From positions 12,524,001-12,588,000 of the forward strand of contig JAKSXM010000132.1 in the NCBI GenBank assembly GCA_022575985.1: DNA of 64,000 nucleotides. The letters are read 5' to 3'. Source of the stretch: Anagrus nilaparvatae (lineage: Eukaryota; Arthropoda; Insecta; Hymenoptera; Mymaridae). The first letter of the stretch is position 1. Each line of letters opens with the position of its first letter. This document shows positions 20,199-30,925 of the stretch, one piece after another. The notes beneath the pieces were generated by a model. That model was not told the DNA's origin. It worked only from the letters and a program-made list of their open reading frames with translations, and searched no databases. Both the position numbers and the translations under genes were made by a program.

Positions 20199-21683
20199 CG
20201 CTACCTGAACTGCGTATCAAGCGCAAATACTGTAAGTACAGAGTTAGATGAAAATAATAATTAGTAGGTACTAATCTATCAATAACAAGCTAGCAATTCG
20301 GAAAACATTTTTGACTCTTATTAATAAATAATTCTTTTCCGAAACTCGAGTGCTTTCAAAATTATTTCGCTTACCGATTAAGTTTTTCAGAATTTCGTTA
20401 CAGTAATTAAAAAAAAAAGAGTCCACCTTTCTTTATTAAATAAAAATAAATTTTTTAAGAAAAAATTAGATCATGTGTAAGTTCTAAGTAGTCAAATAAT
20501 CTAAAATATTTCATAATTGAGAAAATTTGAATACGAGAAAGCTTAAAAAATAAGTAAAAACTCCTAAATGAAAAATAAAATGAACATTTTCCACATTAAA
20601 TCTAACTTTTAAGATTCTCATTATAAAGTTATTCAATAAACAAAACAATTGAAACTTTTTTTTGGGGTGGTATTGTTTTGTATAAAAGTAATTTAATTAC
20701 GGATTAAAAGTATTAATTCAAAAATAAAAATTTTATTTTCAAAACTTAAAAAAAAAAAAAAAGAATTTATAAATAATAAAATTTTTTATTATGAAAAGCA
20801 TACGTTGAACCATAAATTAAACGAACGTGTTAAAAATATTTTAAATTTCAATATTATTATTTTACACGTATATAAATTTAAAAAAATGATGAATGAATAA
20901 AAGTTTTTAAAAATATCATATTTTTTATGTAATAATAATACCAAAAGTTTTAAAATAAAAGTTTTAAAAATTTTTAGCAAAAAATAAAAATTTTAAGTCC
21001 TTAAGAATTTTTCAAATAAAATTTTAAATGGCATGACACACCCTTATCTGCAAATTTACTCGTCACAAAAATGACGACATAAAGTGATTGAGAAAATGCT
21101 CATATTAAAAAAAAATTGACGATTTTGTGACTCAAAAATCACTAAATTTCCCTAAAATTATTTCAAAATTAAACCATGTTTTTTATTTTTATTTGCAGAT
21201 CAGGGGTGTGATGATGAATGAGTAAATAAAATTTTAAAATTAAATTCCATCCACGCTGAAAAATTTTTGCAAATAAATTATTAAATTTATATTATTAATA
21301 GCCGGAAAAAAGGCTCGAAGCTTCATATAAAAAAAATAAAAAATATTTTTTTCATCTAGAAAAAATATCCTGTTTTAAAAACAATTTTAAACGTAAAATA
21401 AAAAAAATTATTTTTTTAAATCAATATTTTCATTATAAACGTTAACAATCACAATTATGTAATGTATAAAAAATAGAGCACTCATTATTGTATACTTTAG
21501 AAAGAATACTGTTTTGAATGTTGAATAGTGATAAAAAAAAACTAATAAAATGATAATAAGCATTGTCATTTCAGAATAAAAAAAATACTTTTCAAGTGTG
21601 TTGTTAAAATTATGAATAAATTTGTGCGATTTGTTAAAAATTGTGTTTTTTATTTTTTTATTAAGCTGTCACGTTAAGCAGAA
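20199..21683. other. AT-rich spacer, nothing identified
   Basis: Low-complexity A/T tracts. A minus-strand frame at 20789-20980 is rich in Phe, Leu and Ile and is considered chance. Confidence 0.4.
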
Positions 21684-21915
21684 CTTAAACATGTCCTATA
21701 TGAGTTATTTCAAGTTCATAATATAAAACTGAATTTAAAAATTAAATAATTTAGAGTCCTTTTTAATTGAAATTAGTCTATAAGGCACCAAACCTAAATA
21801 ATTTTAAGTCCCAGAATCGAAAATATTTCAAATCCATTTGATCCTCCTCTTTTCTACTGATGGCCCTTACTAATTACCTCTCTCTATGAATATGCCACAT
21901 GTTACAAATAAAATT
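21684..21915 (+). repeat. Diverged copy of the AACATGTT MITE-like family
   Basis: The order of phrases matches copies at 43138 and 54578: ttaaacatgtcctat, aataattttaagtccc, gaaaatatttcaaatcca, tttgatcctcctc, then tatgaatatgccacatgtta. The C-runs have decayed. Confidence 0.5.
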
Positions 21916-22237
21916 TTGTTTATTTCAATGCTCTTTTATTTTTCCTTTCGCTGAAAAAATTATGGTAAAAGGATTTTTTTAGTTTACAAGAGTAAGATTT
22001 TTAAAGATTACTTCTAAAAACTGAAAAACATGCGCCGGTAATGTTAAATGCACCAAAAAATTTTAATTGCATGGAAATGAGTGGATTATACGTATTTTTT
22101 TCACCAACAATGATTTTACAGGTTTCATTCGTTTTCCAATGGTCAGTTTTGAGTAATTCATGAGAAATTAAGTATAACACTTAAATTAAGCAAAATAATA
22201 GAAATTTTCAAAAAATATTATTGTCTGAGCCAAATTT

Positions 22238-23025
22238 TGGTATTCTTCTGAGATTTTCCGCTTAGCATTAAACATAAAGAAAACACAGGCAATTATATTT
22301 GGCTCATCCAGCACAATCAAATATTTCAAAGCTCTCAATATTTCCCACATTGATGTTAACAATAAAGGTGGCAGGGTTCCTTTTGTTGTTTTGTTGATGA
22401 AGTAATCAGTCTTGGTGTTGTACTAGATAACACATTATCATGGAAATCCCAAGTACAACAAGTAACAAAAAAGGTAAACAAATTGCTTTATTGTCTCAAA
22501 ACTATTAGTCCTTGTACTTCTCAAGCACAACGTAAAATACTAGTAGAATCCCTCGTTGTTCCTTATCTGGATTACTGCAATATAGTGTACTCAGATGTTA
22601 CTGATGAACTGGGTGTCCAATTGCAAAAATTAGCTAATTAGATTAGATATATATATATATGGTTTGCGAAGAAGTGAACAAATTACCTCTTTCAAAAGGA
22701 AATTACGTTGGATGACTAGGTCAACACGCACTGATTACTTTGCGTCCTTAATATTGTACAGACTGGTGCGAATTAGGGAACCCTCTTTTTTCTTATTCAT
22801 TCTTAAACTCTATAAAAAGGACAAGCCATAACGCAGACCTTGGACCTCGTAAGGACCTTGACATACCTTCCATTGTGATGACAGACAGTGGCCTTTACTC
22901 ATTCCAAGTAAAGTATGTCCATTTATGGAACATGCTTCCCCCTTGCATACGTGACTTACCATCTCACTCACGTTTTAAGAAAGCAGTAAGACAATACCTC
23001 TATAAATTAGATGATTGGTAATTTA
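22238..23025 (+). pseudogene. Non-LTR RT C-terminal region, frameshifted
   Basis: Recognisable segments in shifted frames: LALNIKKTQAIIFGSS (about 22262-22309), then DEVISLGVVLDNTLSWKSQV with LVESLVVPYLDYCNIVYSD up to a TAG near 22640, then RRKLRWMT-like and EPSFF / GPRKDLDIPS / MTDSGLYSFQVKY / WNMLPPCIRDLPSHSRFKKA-like segments to the TAA at about 23021. These match the thumb and C-terminal domain of L2-type RT. The catalytic YADD region is not included. At least three frame changes and several stops are present. Confidence 0.8.
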
Positions 23026-23346
23026 AACTAAATATTAATAACGTTTGACTTGCTAACATTGATTGACTGATTAAATTAAATTATTGACTGATTGACTGAC
23101 TGAGTGATTGTTTTTATTGGATTATTAAATAAATGATTTTATTATAAACTTTATTACTTAATTATTATATATTATATATTATACATTGCAAATAATTGTT
23201 AGTTAATAATTTTATCCAGATATTTCATTTATTTATTATTTTTATAATCATTCAAATTATTGACTATTTATATACAAGAACAGCTAAAAGAGTGTAACAT
23301 TTTTGTATTTGCAAAATAAATATCTATATTATTATTATTATTATTT
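22238..23346 (+). mobile_element. 5'-truncated L2-like non-LTR element, 3' part with ATT tail
   Basis: C-terminal RT coding (22238-23025) is followed by a short 3' UTR rich in TGAC/TGATTGAC repeats (23060-23105), ending in an ATT-type microsatellite (23327-23346). Everything upstream of the RT C-terminal region is missing. It is a different subfamily from the elements at 2657 and 44221, judging by residues. Confidence 0.75.
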
Positions 23347-23439
23347 TCGAAATCATTGAGCATGACTTTAAAATTAATTTTTTAAATTTAAAACAATAGG
23401 CTAAAAATTTCGGATTTTTTAATTGGTTAGACTACTGAT

Positions 23440-23660
23440 TTCAAGGTTAAAAACTTAGAAATCCGCTATGTTGAGCCCGCCATTTTAAATTTAAAAAATC
23501 CAATTTCAGAGTCGTGATTAGCGATCCCAAATACCTAAAAGGTTGTCCAAAATTTGGCTAAATGAACAATATTTTTCAAAAATTTGTATCAGTTGCAATA
23601 TTTTTGCTTTTTGTGGACAATACAGCGTTAATTACTCAAAACTGGCAATAAGGAAATAGA
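23440..23660 (+). repeat. Single-arm relative of the 785-1175 foldback family
   Basis: Shares, in order, ttgagcccgc, attt, aaaaatc(c/t)(a/g)atttcaga, gattagcgatccc/gactccg, and gttaattact.aaaa with 985-1150. Diverged. Confidence 0.5.
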
Positions 23661-23741
23661 TGAAAACTTAAAAATAGTTTTTAGAGACTGAAAAACACAC
23701 TCACACACTGCCAGTGCTTGGTTTGCATAGAGTATTTTAGA

Positions 23742-24088
23742 TTTCATTGGATGGGGTATGTTTAGCTCAGCTGGGGGGGGTGAAATATTGACGTTCTTAG
23801 TAGGGGGGGGGGGGTGAAAAATTGACGTTTTTAGGGGTGGGGTGAAAAAGTAACGTTTCTAAAGGGGGCTTAGAATATTTTCAATTTAGGGACTTAGAAT
23901 AATTTGAAGTGGGAGTCAGGACCTGATCAGGCCCTGATAACAACAACTTCGAATACTTTAAGTTTATGGATTTAGAATAATTTATATTTCAGGATTTATT
24001 GTAATTTCGGTTTTTGGATTTATTACTGTTATGAGTGAACATGTTCCATGCTCGTTGGTTGTGTAGTTACACAAACCGGTTATAAATT
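23742..24088 (-). repeat. AACATGTT MITE-like family copy
   Basis: Minus-strand copy. G-runs at about 23772-23817 are the C-runs of other copies. It has cctgatcaggccctgat, gaacatgttccatg at 24038-24051, a gtgtagttacac hairpin and aaccggttata at the right end. The end next to ggatggggtatg (23750) has lost its terminal repeat. Confidence 0.8.
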
Positions 24089-24888
24089 TTTTTTTAGAAA
24101 AATAAATAAATAGAAACTTTTTTACCTGGGGAGTTTAGGAATAATTTTTTTTTTTTAAGTGACAGCATATATTTAAAGACATCAAATTTTTGAAGCTTCT
24201 GAATACAAATTTTTGTTAAAATATATACAACAAAACTAACATCTGTGTTGACTTATATATTAATAAAACTTAACTTGAAAATCCAAAAAGGTCATACATT
24301 CTCCAAGGATTTACAGAAAGATTAATTATAATATAAATTTTCATATAAAATTTAAGCTCAAGTTACCTATTTAAATTTTAAATTGTTTAATTTTTGATAT
24401 TTATAATCAGACTATTTGTTTATAACAAAAAAGAAACTTAATATACGATTAATTTAATTATTGATTTAACAAGTTCAGGCAGCGAGCGACGTTAATTGAT
24501 TTTTATAATATATTGAGGTAAATTATGCATTTGATCATCATAATGGATAACGCTGCTTTTGAATTCTGCACAAACAAATTTAATTAAAATTTAATTACAA
24601 ATGCAGTTAAATTAAAGAATTAATCACTTGAAACATAATTTTCATAATTCTGTCTATTTAGTTATTTAATTTAAATTTCATAGTCAGTGTACGCAATTAT
24701 TTATCAAATTATTAATAAAAGCTTCATATTGTAAGGTGTATAAATACATTTATTTTCACTTTGGTTTTAATAAACGATCTATTTTAATAATCGAAATTTT
24801 TACTTATATTTTAGAGTACTTCTATGCGTCATAAATGGAATGTAGGTTCAATATTTTAATTAAAAAATGAAAAATTCAAATATTTTAG
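24089..24888. other. AT-rich spacer, nothing identified
   Basis: No gene or known repeat. It would be intron if the exon-like island at 24889 is real. Confidence 0.4.
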
Positions 24889-24968
24889 AATAGTACATTA
24901 CGGCGCATTGCCAAACAGATAGATTTCCTGAGCGAAGAAAAATTCTTAGCTGAAAAGGTCAAAGAAGA
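24889..24968 (+). other. Candidate internal coding exon (unidentified)
   Basis: An 80-nt island with distinctly coding-like composition lies between a potential acceptor (attttag, AG at 24887-24888) and a good donor (GTAAGA at 24969-24974). The open frame starting at 24889 encodes 26 residues including LRRIAKQIDFLSEE and KFLAEKVKE, charged and probably helical. The frame ends in TAA at 24970-24972 if not spliced, so as an exon it relies on the donor. I do not recognise the protein. Its end phase does not match the candidate exon at 27331 directly, so another exon would be needed if both belong to one gene. It could also be a fragment of a decayed element. Confidence 0.35.
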
Positions 24969-25607
24969 GTAAGAGCCTTGCTTCCTTATTGATAAAAATA
25001 TAAAAACAATCAAGGTTTGGAGCTTAGAAAAAAAAGTCTCAAGAAAGATTTTTTTAAATTGAAGTCTAAATTAAAATTTCTGAAATATAATAATCAAAGC
25101 TTTGAGATTTTAAAAATTTTCATTTTATTAATTTACTTTGTTACTCGAATAAAACTGATAAATTTCCAGCTTTTTTAAAAATAAAAGCGAAAATTGATTA
25201 AATGTCAAATAAACTAACTAAACTTAATTAAATGTATGTTAACTTGCTTTTAATTTATTTAATACGATTTATTAATATATAACCTTAGGCTGCTTCTTGT
25301 CATGACTAAAACTTCTTTAATATGTATAAATAAATAAATGTAAAGTAGTTTTAGTACGTAATTCTAAATAATTCATAAGTAAATATTTATTTTTTATTTA
25401 TTTTATAATTATTTATCGATAAATTTTTTTTACGAAAAATAATTTAGAGATCTAACAAATCAGTTGTAGCAGGTTATTCTGCTTGACCTAAAGATGTGAT
25501 TGCAAATTATATTCAGTTGTCAGAAAAACTGTTTTTTGTTTTTTGACTTTTAATGGAAATAAATTTTACGTTCTTTTTTTTACTTACTATTTCTTTTAAT
25601 TTTACTG
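24969..25607. other. AT-rich spacer, nothing identified
   Basis: No coding or repeat structure recognised beyond poly-A/T tracts. Confidence 0.4.
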
Positions 25608-25821
25608 TACACACAAAAAAAAAAGTTTAACCTCAACGAATTTATTAATAAATATATGGGTATATATTAGAAAAAAAAATGAGTAAATTTTACTACAAAT
25701 ATTGAAGTTTTGTTTTTATAAACAATTTTCATTAGTGAATTTGACTTTATCGTAAAATTAACCAAACTACTAATAGTAAACAAAACTATTATTTTGGTTA
25801 CTAATTTTTTATATGCGTGTA
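25608..25821. mobile_element. Probable TA-type MITE (TACAC termini), diverged
   Basis: Begins tacacacaaaaaaaaaa and ends ttttttatatgcgtgta (imperfect inverse). Inner ttaacc with ggttac also pair. The start motif resembles the elements at 26865, 33983 and 47339. About 214 bp, no coding. Confidence 0.4.
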
Positions 25822-26864
25822 GGTGTTTATAAGGAATTTCTTGCAAAATACGTTTCTATAATCTAAAATTTGATTCAAATAACACATGTACGAAAAATCA
25901 GCATTTACTTTTTTTTTGAGCTACAATTTATCTCAGAAACAGAAAATTTTTTTATTTATTTTTTATAAACTTTAAATATATCAAATTCTATTGGTCTAAT
26001 TCATTTTTTATGTAATAATTTAAAAGAACTGTTTTTTTAAAATAAGTAATCAAAATTTTCAATTATTTTGACAAAAAGCGATTAAAGGGTTAGAATTTAA
26101 AATCAATAGAAAATTTCAGAAGGGCATTATTTTAAGTTTCAGTTCAACGAATGATTTATAAATTAAATAATTATGAAAATTATTTTTGAACGGGTTTTCG
26201 GGATCAGTGAAAATCAATTTTAACATAAAATTTTATTTTTCCGACTCCAAAAGAGTTTTTCAGGAACCTTAATTGCTGGTCTGAAAAAGTAAAAAAATTA
26301 TTTGATTTTTCAATCCTGAATTTGTTTTCTAGGAACTAAATCAAAGCTTTTGAATTATTTCGGTAACCGAAATTTCAATTTCCTGGTAAAAAATAAAAAA
26401 TTTTAACAAGTAAACTGGACCATCATCCTGGATTCACAGAAAATATTTTTGGGGTCAGAAAATAAAATTTTAAATTTTAAGTTGAAACCAATTTTCACTG
26501 ATCTGTTAACTCCTTTTTTTAGTTTCTTGGTCCCCCATACTTTTACTGATCCCAAATATCCCATAGTCATGAAAAGATGATCAAACTTGATATCAGCGAT
26601 CTTATGATAAGTTAAAAAGCGTAAATAACTCAAAATTTCTTGAATGAAAATTTCAAAGAAAAGTATAAGTGACAAAGTTATGCAGGTTTTTTACTTGAAT
26701 TATTATATAATGCAAAGTATTGGAAATCTCTAAATCCCCATATTTTCAATATTGTATAAACATTTTCATACATAAAATATCAAACAAATTGAGAGATTCA
26801 ACATTCCAACCAGTTTTATTTTAAATCAAAAAATTTCAAAAAAATTTTTTCTCAAAATTTAACA
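25822..26864. other. AT-rich spacer with decayed repeat phrases
   Basis: Phrases such as gggatcagtgaaaatcaatttt (26200-26221, and inverse near 26480-26505) suggest an old inverted repeat of the same general style as 785-1175. A 90-codon minus frame (26403-26675) crosses this repeat and shows no motif. Confidence 0.4.
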
Positions 26865-26958
26865 TACACGGTAGAGCTGCTTTGGTTGAAAATTCAACCA
26901 ATTGGTTGAATTTTACTATTTTTGGTTGAAATTTCAACCAAAGCAGCTCTACCGTGTA
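26865..26958. mobile_element. Compact palindromic MITE, TA-flanked
   Basis: 94 bp with inverted arms of about 35 nt: tacacggtagagctgctttg ... caaagcagctctaccgtgta, near-perfect. The core is built from ggttgaa / ttcaacc repeats. The TA at each end fits a Tc1/mariner-type target site. No coding. Confidence 0.75.
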
Positions 26959-27330
26959 TACAACTTAAAGTAAGAAATAAGATTTACAAAAAATTTAAAT
27001 AATAATCGAAAAGTTTCACAAAAAAAGAAAAATACATCTATAAAATAGTCAAAGAGAAAATATTTTTTTGCGAATACGTTATATTTGATACATTCAGAGA
27101 TTTTACAAAAAAAAACTTTTTACTTACAGAAACTTTAATAATTTCTCAAGTTTCATATTATCATACACTAAAATATAAATATACGTACATCTCATCTTAA
27201 ATATAAATAAAATTACACGTAAGTGAATTTACATGAATAAATATTAAATTCTATTTGTATAAGGAAAATTTTTTAAATTAAAAATGCATATTTTTGTTAA
27301 AAATAAAAATTTTTCTCATATTTCTGTCAG
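26959..27330. other. AT-rich spacer ending in a pyrimidine-rich tract
   Basis: The final bases tttttctcatatttctgtcag (about 27310-27330) have the form of a branch/polypyrimidine/CAG splice acceptor, directly before the candidate exon. Confidence 0.4.
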
Positions 27331-27458
27331 TCCTTAAAGATCCTGAAGAGTTTCGTAACTTAAATCCACAGTTACATTCAGAGCCAGATTCAAATATACA
27401 AATTACCCTCGTTGTAAAAGACTTAAAAAATAACAAAGTTAAAGTAGCACTTGCTTAA
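27331..27458 (+). CDS. Candidate 3'-terminal coding exon (unidentified protein)
   Basis: A strong-looking acceptor (pyrimidine tract ending CAG, 27328-27330) precedes an open frame of 41 codons closed by TAA at 27456-27458, with AATAAA at 27467-27472. The frame is entered after two bases (TC), so the intron would be phase 1. Encoded residues include LKDPEEFRNLNPQLHSEPDS and NIQITLVVKDLKNNKVKVA: mixed acidic and basic, with no low-complexity Lys/Asn/Ile/Phe bias, unlike chance frames around it. An alternative is that GTAAAA at 27414 is a donor and the exon is internal. I do not recognise the family; it could also be a relic of an element gene. Codon composition and the set of signals make it the best host-gene lead in the window. 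Confidence 0.4.
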
Positions 27459-27466
27459 AAATTTAT

Positions 27467-27472
27467 AATAAA
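27467..27472 (+). promoter_or_regulatory. Possible polyadenylation signal
   Basis: AATAAA lies 8 nt after the candidate stop codon. The hexamer is frequent by chance in AT-rich DNA, so it only supports the exon call together with the other signals. Confidence 0.25.
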
Positions 27473-28278
27473 ACATACAAAAAAATACTTCAAGTATTTT
27501 TGTCAAGGTCGAGTTACAAAATACTTGACAAAAAAAAAGGATTCATAAAAAATACATTTAAGTACCGTATAATATTTTTTCATTGTTTTTTTTGTATTTT
27601 AGATATCATTATTATAATAAAATCCTTAGTTTATTTTGTTTGTTTGTTTGTGTATTAAAATTTAATGCTGTTATCAACTTTAATGTTTGATATATAAAAT
27701 TATACAGAGGAGAAGGTCAATTAGACATTTATAAAAAAAATAAAATGTATGTAATTACATAAATTTTTTATTATCATGATTATTATCATAAAAATATCTG
27801 ATTTTGGAATAATGTCAAGTTTTATCTTCGCACTTTTACTTTTATTTAATGTCTTGATTTTTTTTTTTTGCAATTTTTTTTTATGTTTATTGTTTTTATT
27901 TAAGGTTTAGATTTATATGTAAATTTGTATTTGATTTATTCATACTAATTTTAATGTAAATTCAAATTAATTTGCATAAATTTAGAATGATATTGTTTTA
28001 TCGATTATTATTTTCGATAAAATGGATTTTTAATGAAAATTACGTTTTTTTTTCTCTTGTTTTTTAATTATGTTTTTAGTCTAATAAATGAAAGGTAAAG
28101 AAAAAATGTTTTCAAAATATTTTTAATCGAATTTTATTTTTGGATGTGGTCAAGGAAGTTGTAAAATGCATTAGGGATAAATAGTATTTAGAAACAAAGG
28201 GTATATTAAAAATCGAGCTAAAAATGATCTATACAAGATAAAATAAATTATATACTATTCTTATTAATTCTTTATAAG
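27473..28278. other. AT-rich spacer, nothing identified
   Basis: A short inverted pair aaatacttcaagtatttttgtcaagg / acaaaatacttgacaaaa (27483-27536) is present. No gene. Confidence 0.4.
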
Positions 28279-28760
28279 TTAGAAACAAATGACTAGAACA
28301 CAGTCTTCAATTAATCCAAGATTGATGTCAAAAGATTCTGAGTTAAAAAAATTTGATATTACCTGTAATTCCCTATCTTGCAAAGAGGATTTGACCCATT
28401 GAAGGACAGTCTTAGAGAAACCCAAGTCTTTTGGCTTTTTTATTAGTTTTGATGGAAAGACTGCGTCAAAAGCTTTTGAAAAATCAAATTGCAAAGGCAA
28501 GGTTATGCTTTCTATGCTACTAAACTGTCTGGAGCTATTTTGAAGGGGGTCTCACAACCCTTTATTTCTAAGAAATTTTATTATTTGATCATGTACAAGT
28601 TTTTCTAGCATCTTTGATAAGAAGCATAACAGAGCAACAGGTCTAAAACCAGAAGTGACTTTTTTAATCGCGACTAGAAGTGATTTTTTCCATGGTGTTG
28701 GAAGCTGGTAGAGTTTTATTGAGAAGACTAATTAAATAAGGACCTATTGTAGACAAGGAC
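28279..28760 (-). pseudogene. Non-LTR reverse transcriptase fragment, decayed
   Basis: On the minus strand, after IGPYLISLLNKTLPAS in one frame (about 28760-28705), a frameshift leads to LPTPWKKSLLVAIKKVTSGF, RPVALLCFLSKMLEKLVHDQ, a TGA after NKGL, then QFDFSKAFDAVFPSKLI and LGFSKTVLQWVKSSLQDREL (to 28279). These are RT blocks for the fingers and the first palm aspartate (FSKAFDAV). The piece between LLDPLQ and QFDFSKAF is shortened compared with related RTs, and the GVPQGS block is degraded to GLIEDC. YADD and everything after it are missing. The clade is unresolved (Jockey/CR1-like style). Confidence 0.8.
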
Positions 28761-30550
28761 TTGTCTACAACCTTTTGAAAAATTCACCAGTTGGTTATTA
28801 TAAAACGAGATACAGCAAATATCACATAATTTAAGGTAATATCAGTGAATTAAAAGCTTTCATTACATGTTGAGTTGAACAGCATCTCTGTACTTGACCA
28901 CCAAATTTATTATTTATACTTAAACAATATTTTCGTTACTTCAGGTAGCTCGGAGTTTCCTTGTTCTTTTTATTGAACATGAAAATTTTGTGCTGCTCTT
29001 TTAAAATTAATGGAGGTCATTCGCCAAAAACTATGGATTTTCCTCAACTTTGTCGATTTTTCTCTTTTTTGTAGCACGAATTGCATTAGTCAGCTCCATG
29101 ATTGTCTCTGGACAGGTCCTAAAATATCTTTCTCCTCTGCCACTTAATGAGATAAAAGCCACACGTACGTTGAGGACAAGTAATGGCTTTAATTTACTTA
29201 GAAAATAGTAATTTTAAGATTTTCTAAACTATCCCTTGCAGTAGCATTAGTTTAAAATGTATACTAAAAATTAACGGTTCCAAATAACTGTGTTAATCGC
29301 ATATCATGAGCTAATAAGGGTTCTTTAATAAGGTAATTTGTGCAGGATATTTCTAAGAATAATGAAATGTAACAAGCTGAGGTATGAAATTTCTAGATTA
29401 TAAAGATCTAACTAAAATAGGAAAGGATAAAGCATTTTTAAAGAAGCTTAGGTTACACTGTGACATGAATATTGCAAAGCACTTTTTCAACAAATCTTAA
29501 AATTTAAAAAGCTTTGCTTTTGACATGGGTTCTATGACATTTAAATGCCCAACGCTCGTTTAATATAAGAGTGCAGCGTCATGTTATAAAGCAAAATGAG
29601 AAATAAATTTAATTTAATAAATCAAGGATCGATTTACACAAGTAATATCTAACATTATCACTGATGATTCGCACAGAATGTAACTGTAACTTACATTTTA
29701 TTTGAAAAACAAAATTGACATAAGCTTCAGAAAGTAATATTCTTAGTTTCCAACTTTTCTTAGAAATACAAATTCTTAAAATAATATTTTACGTTAGATT
29801 TTCTTCAAATGTACTAATGTACAAGTAAATCAGAATATTTTATCTAACTTAGTATCAGTTTTGCAAAAGAAATATATATATATATATTTCTTGTTTGTCG
29901 TAAGAAATATGATAAAGTAAAGTAATACTAGTTTCAAAACTACGTGATATTAAATTTAAAGATAAACAAGGTGTATGAAATTAAGAAACTGTTACTGAAT
30001 AATAATTAAATTTTCTGTATATTCAATAAGAGAAACAAAAAAGTTTGTTATATGGTCAGTTATAAATAATACTGAAATTTGAATACAGAGTTGATTAAAA
30101 TTATATCAGAATTAAGTATTTAATTTTTTTTACTTAAAGATAATTTAATAATTACTATTATTTTAAATTAAAATGATTTGTGATGGCTTGTTACATACTG
30201 TTGGGATTTACATGTTACTAATTTAATCCTAAATATTAAAATTTAGGTATTTCTTCAGTAAAAATAAAATTTTATTTAAGTTATAATTTTATATTGGTAT
30301 TAAAGTTGGTAATATAATTGTATCATATATAAACAAAATTTTACTAGCTGTTGTTAAAAATTAGTGAAGCGAAGTAAACCTTTTAATAGACGTATAAACA
30401 TGTCTTTAGAAATATTAAATAGGGCACCGTAATTTATTTGTCATTACTGTCGTTGCCCATCTATGGCAGTATTCAAAACCCAGAATATGAAATGCAAGAG
30501 TTTTTTTATTCTGAATAGTAAAAACTAGAATGATTTGAAAAACAAAAAAA
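28761..30550. other. Spacer; first part may be the decayed upstream part of the minus-strand RT element
   Basis: Between 28761 and about 29100, minus-strand phrases such as FWRMTSINFKRAAQ resemble the linker before RT, with stops. Beyond that nothing is clear. A 25-bp AT palindrome lies at 29868-29892. About 30360-30480 has a gaagcgaag phrase and cattactgtcg, whose inverse (cgacagtaatg) is at 31149, on the far side of the MITE at 30551-30925. This suggests that MITE sits inside an older inverted element. Confidence 0.35.
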
Positions 30551-30925
30551 TTTATAACCGGTTTCTGTAACTACACAACCAAGGAGCATGGAACATGTTA
30601 ATTCATAACAGTAATAAATCCAAAAACCGAAATTACAATAAATCCTGAAATATATACTATCCTAAGTCCATAAACTTAAAGTATTCTAAGTTGTTGTTGT
30701 TATCAGGGCCTGATCAGATCCTGATTCCCACTTTAAATTATTCTAAATCCCTAATTAGAAAATATTCTAAGTCCATTTCACCTCCCCCCTAAAAACGTCA
30801 CTTTTTCACCCCCCTAAAAGCGTCAATTTTTGACCCCCCCCCTAAAAGTGTCACTTTTTCACCCCCCCCCTTTGCGAGCCAAACTTTTTCAAATACCCCA
30901 TGCAATGAACATGTTTCATGTTAAA
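30551..30925 (+). repeat. AACATGTT / C-rich MITE-like family, well-preserved copy
   Basis: ttataaccggtttctg at the left; catggaacatgtt (30587-30599) and gaacatgtttcatg (30907-30920) are inverted termini. Between them are aaaaaccgaaattacaataaa, atcagggcctgatcagatcc and several C-runs (30783-30871) spaced by aaaa.cgtca.ttttt. No coding. It shares long stretches with 43138-43460 on the same strand and 23742-24088 inverted. Confidence 0.85.

Noticed and set aside
26403..26675. 90-codon minus-strand frame
   Set aside because: Lies in diverged dispersed-repeat phrases; no motif and no splice or start context.
29868..29892. AT palindrome aagaaatatatat... considered as an origin or regulatory site
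   Set aside because: It is a TA microsatellite with short flanking symmetry; no supporting context.
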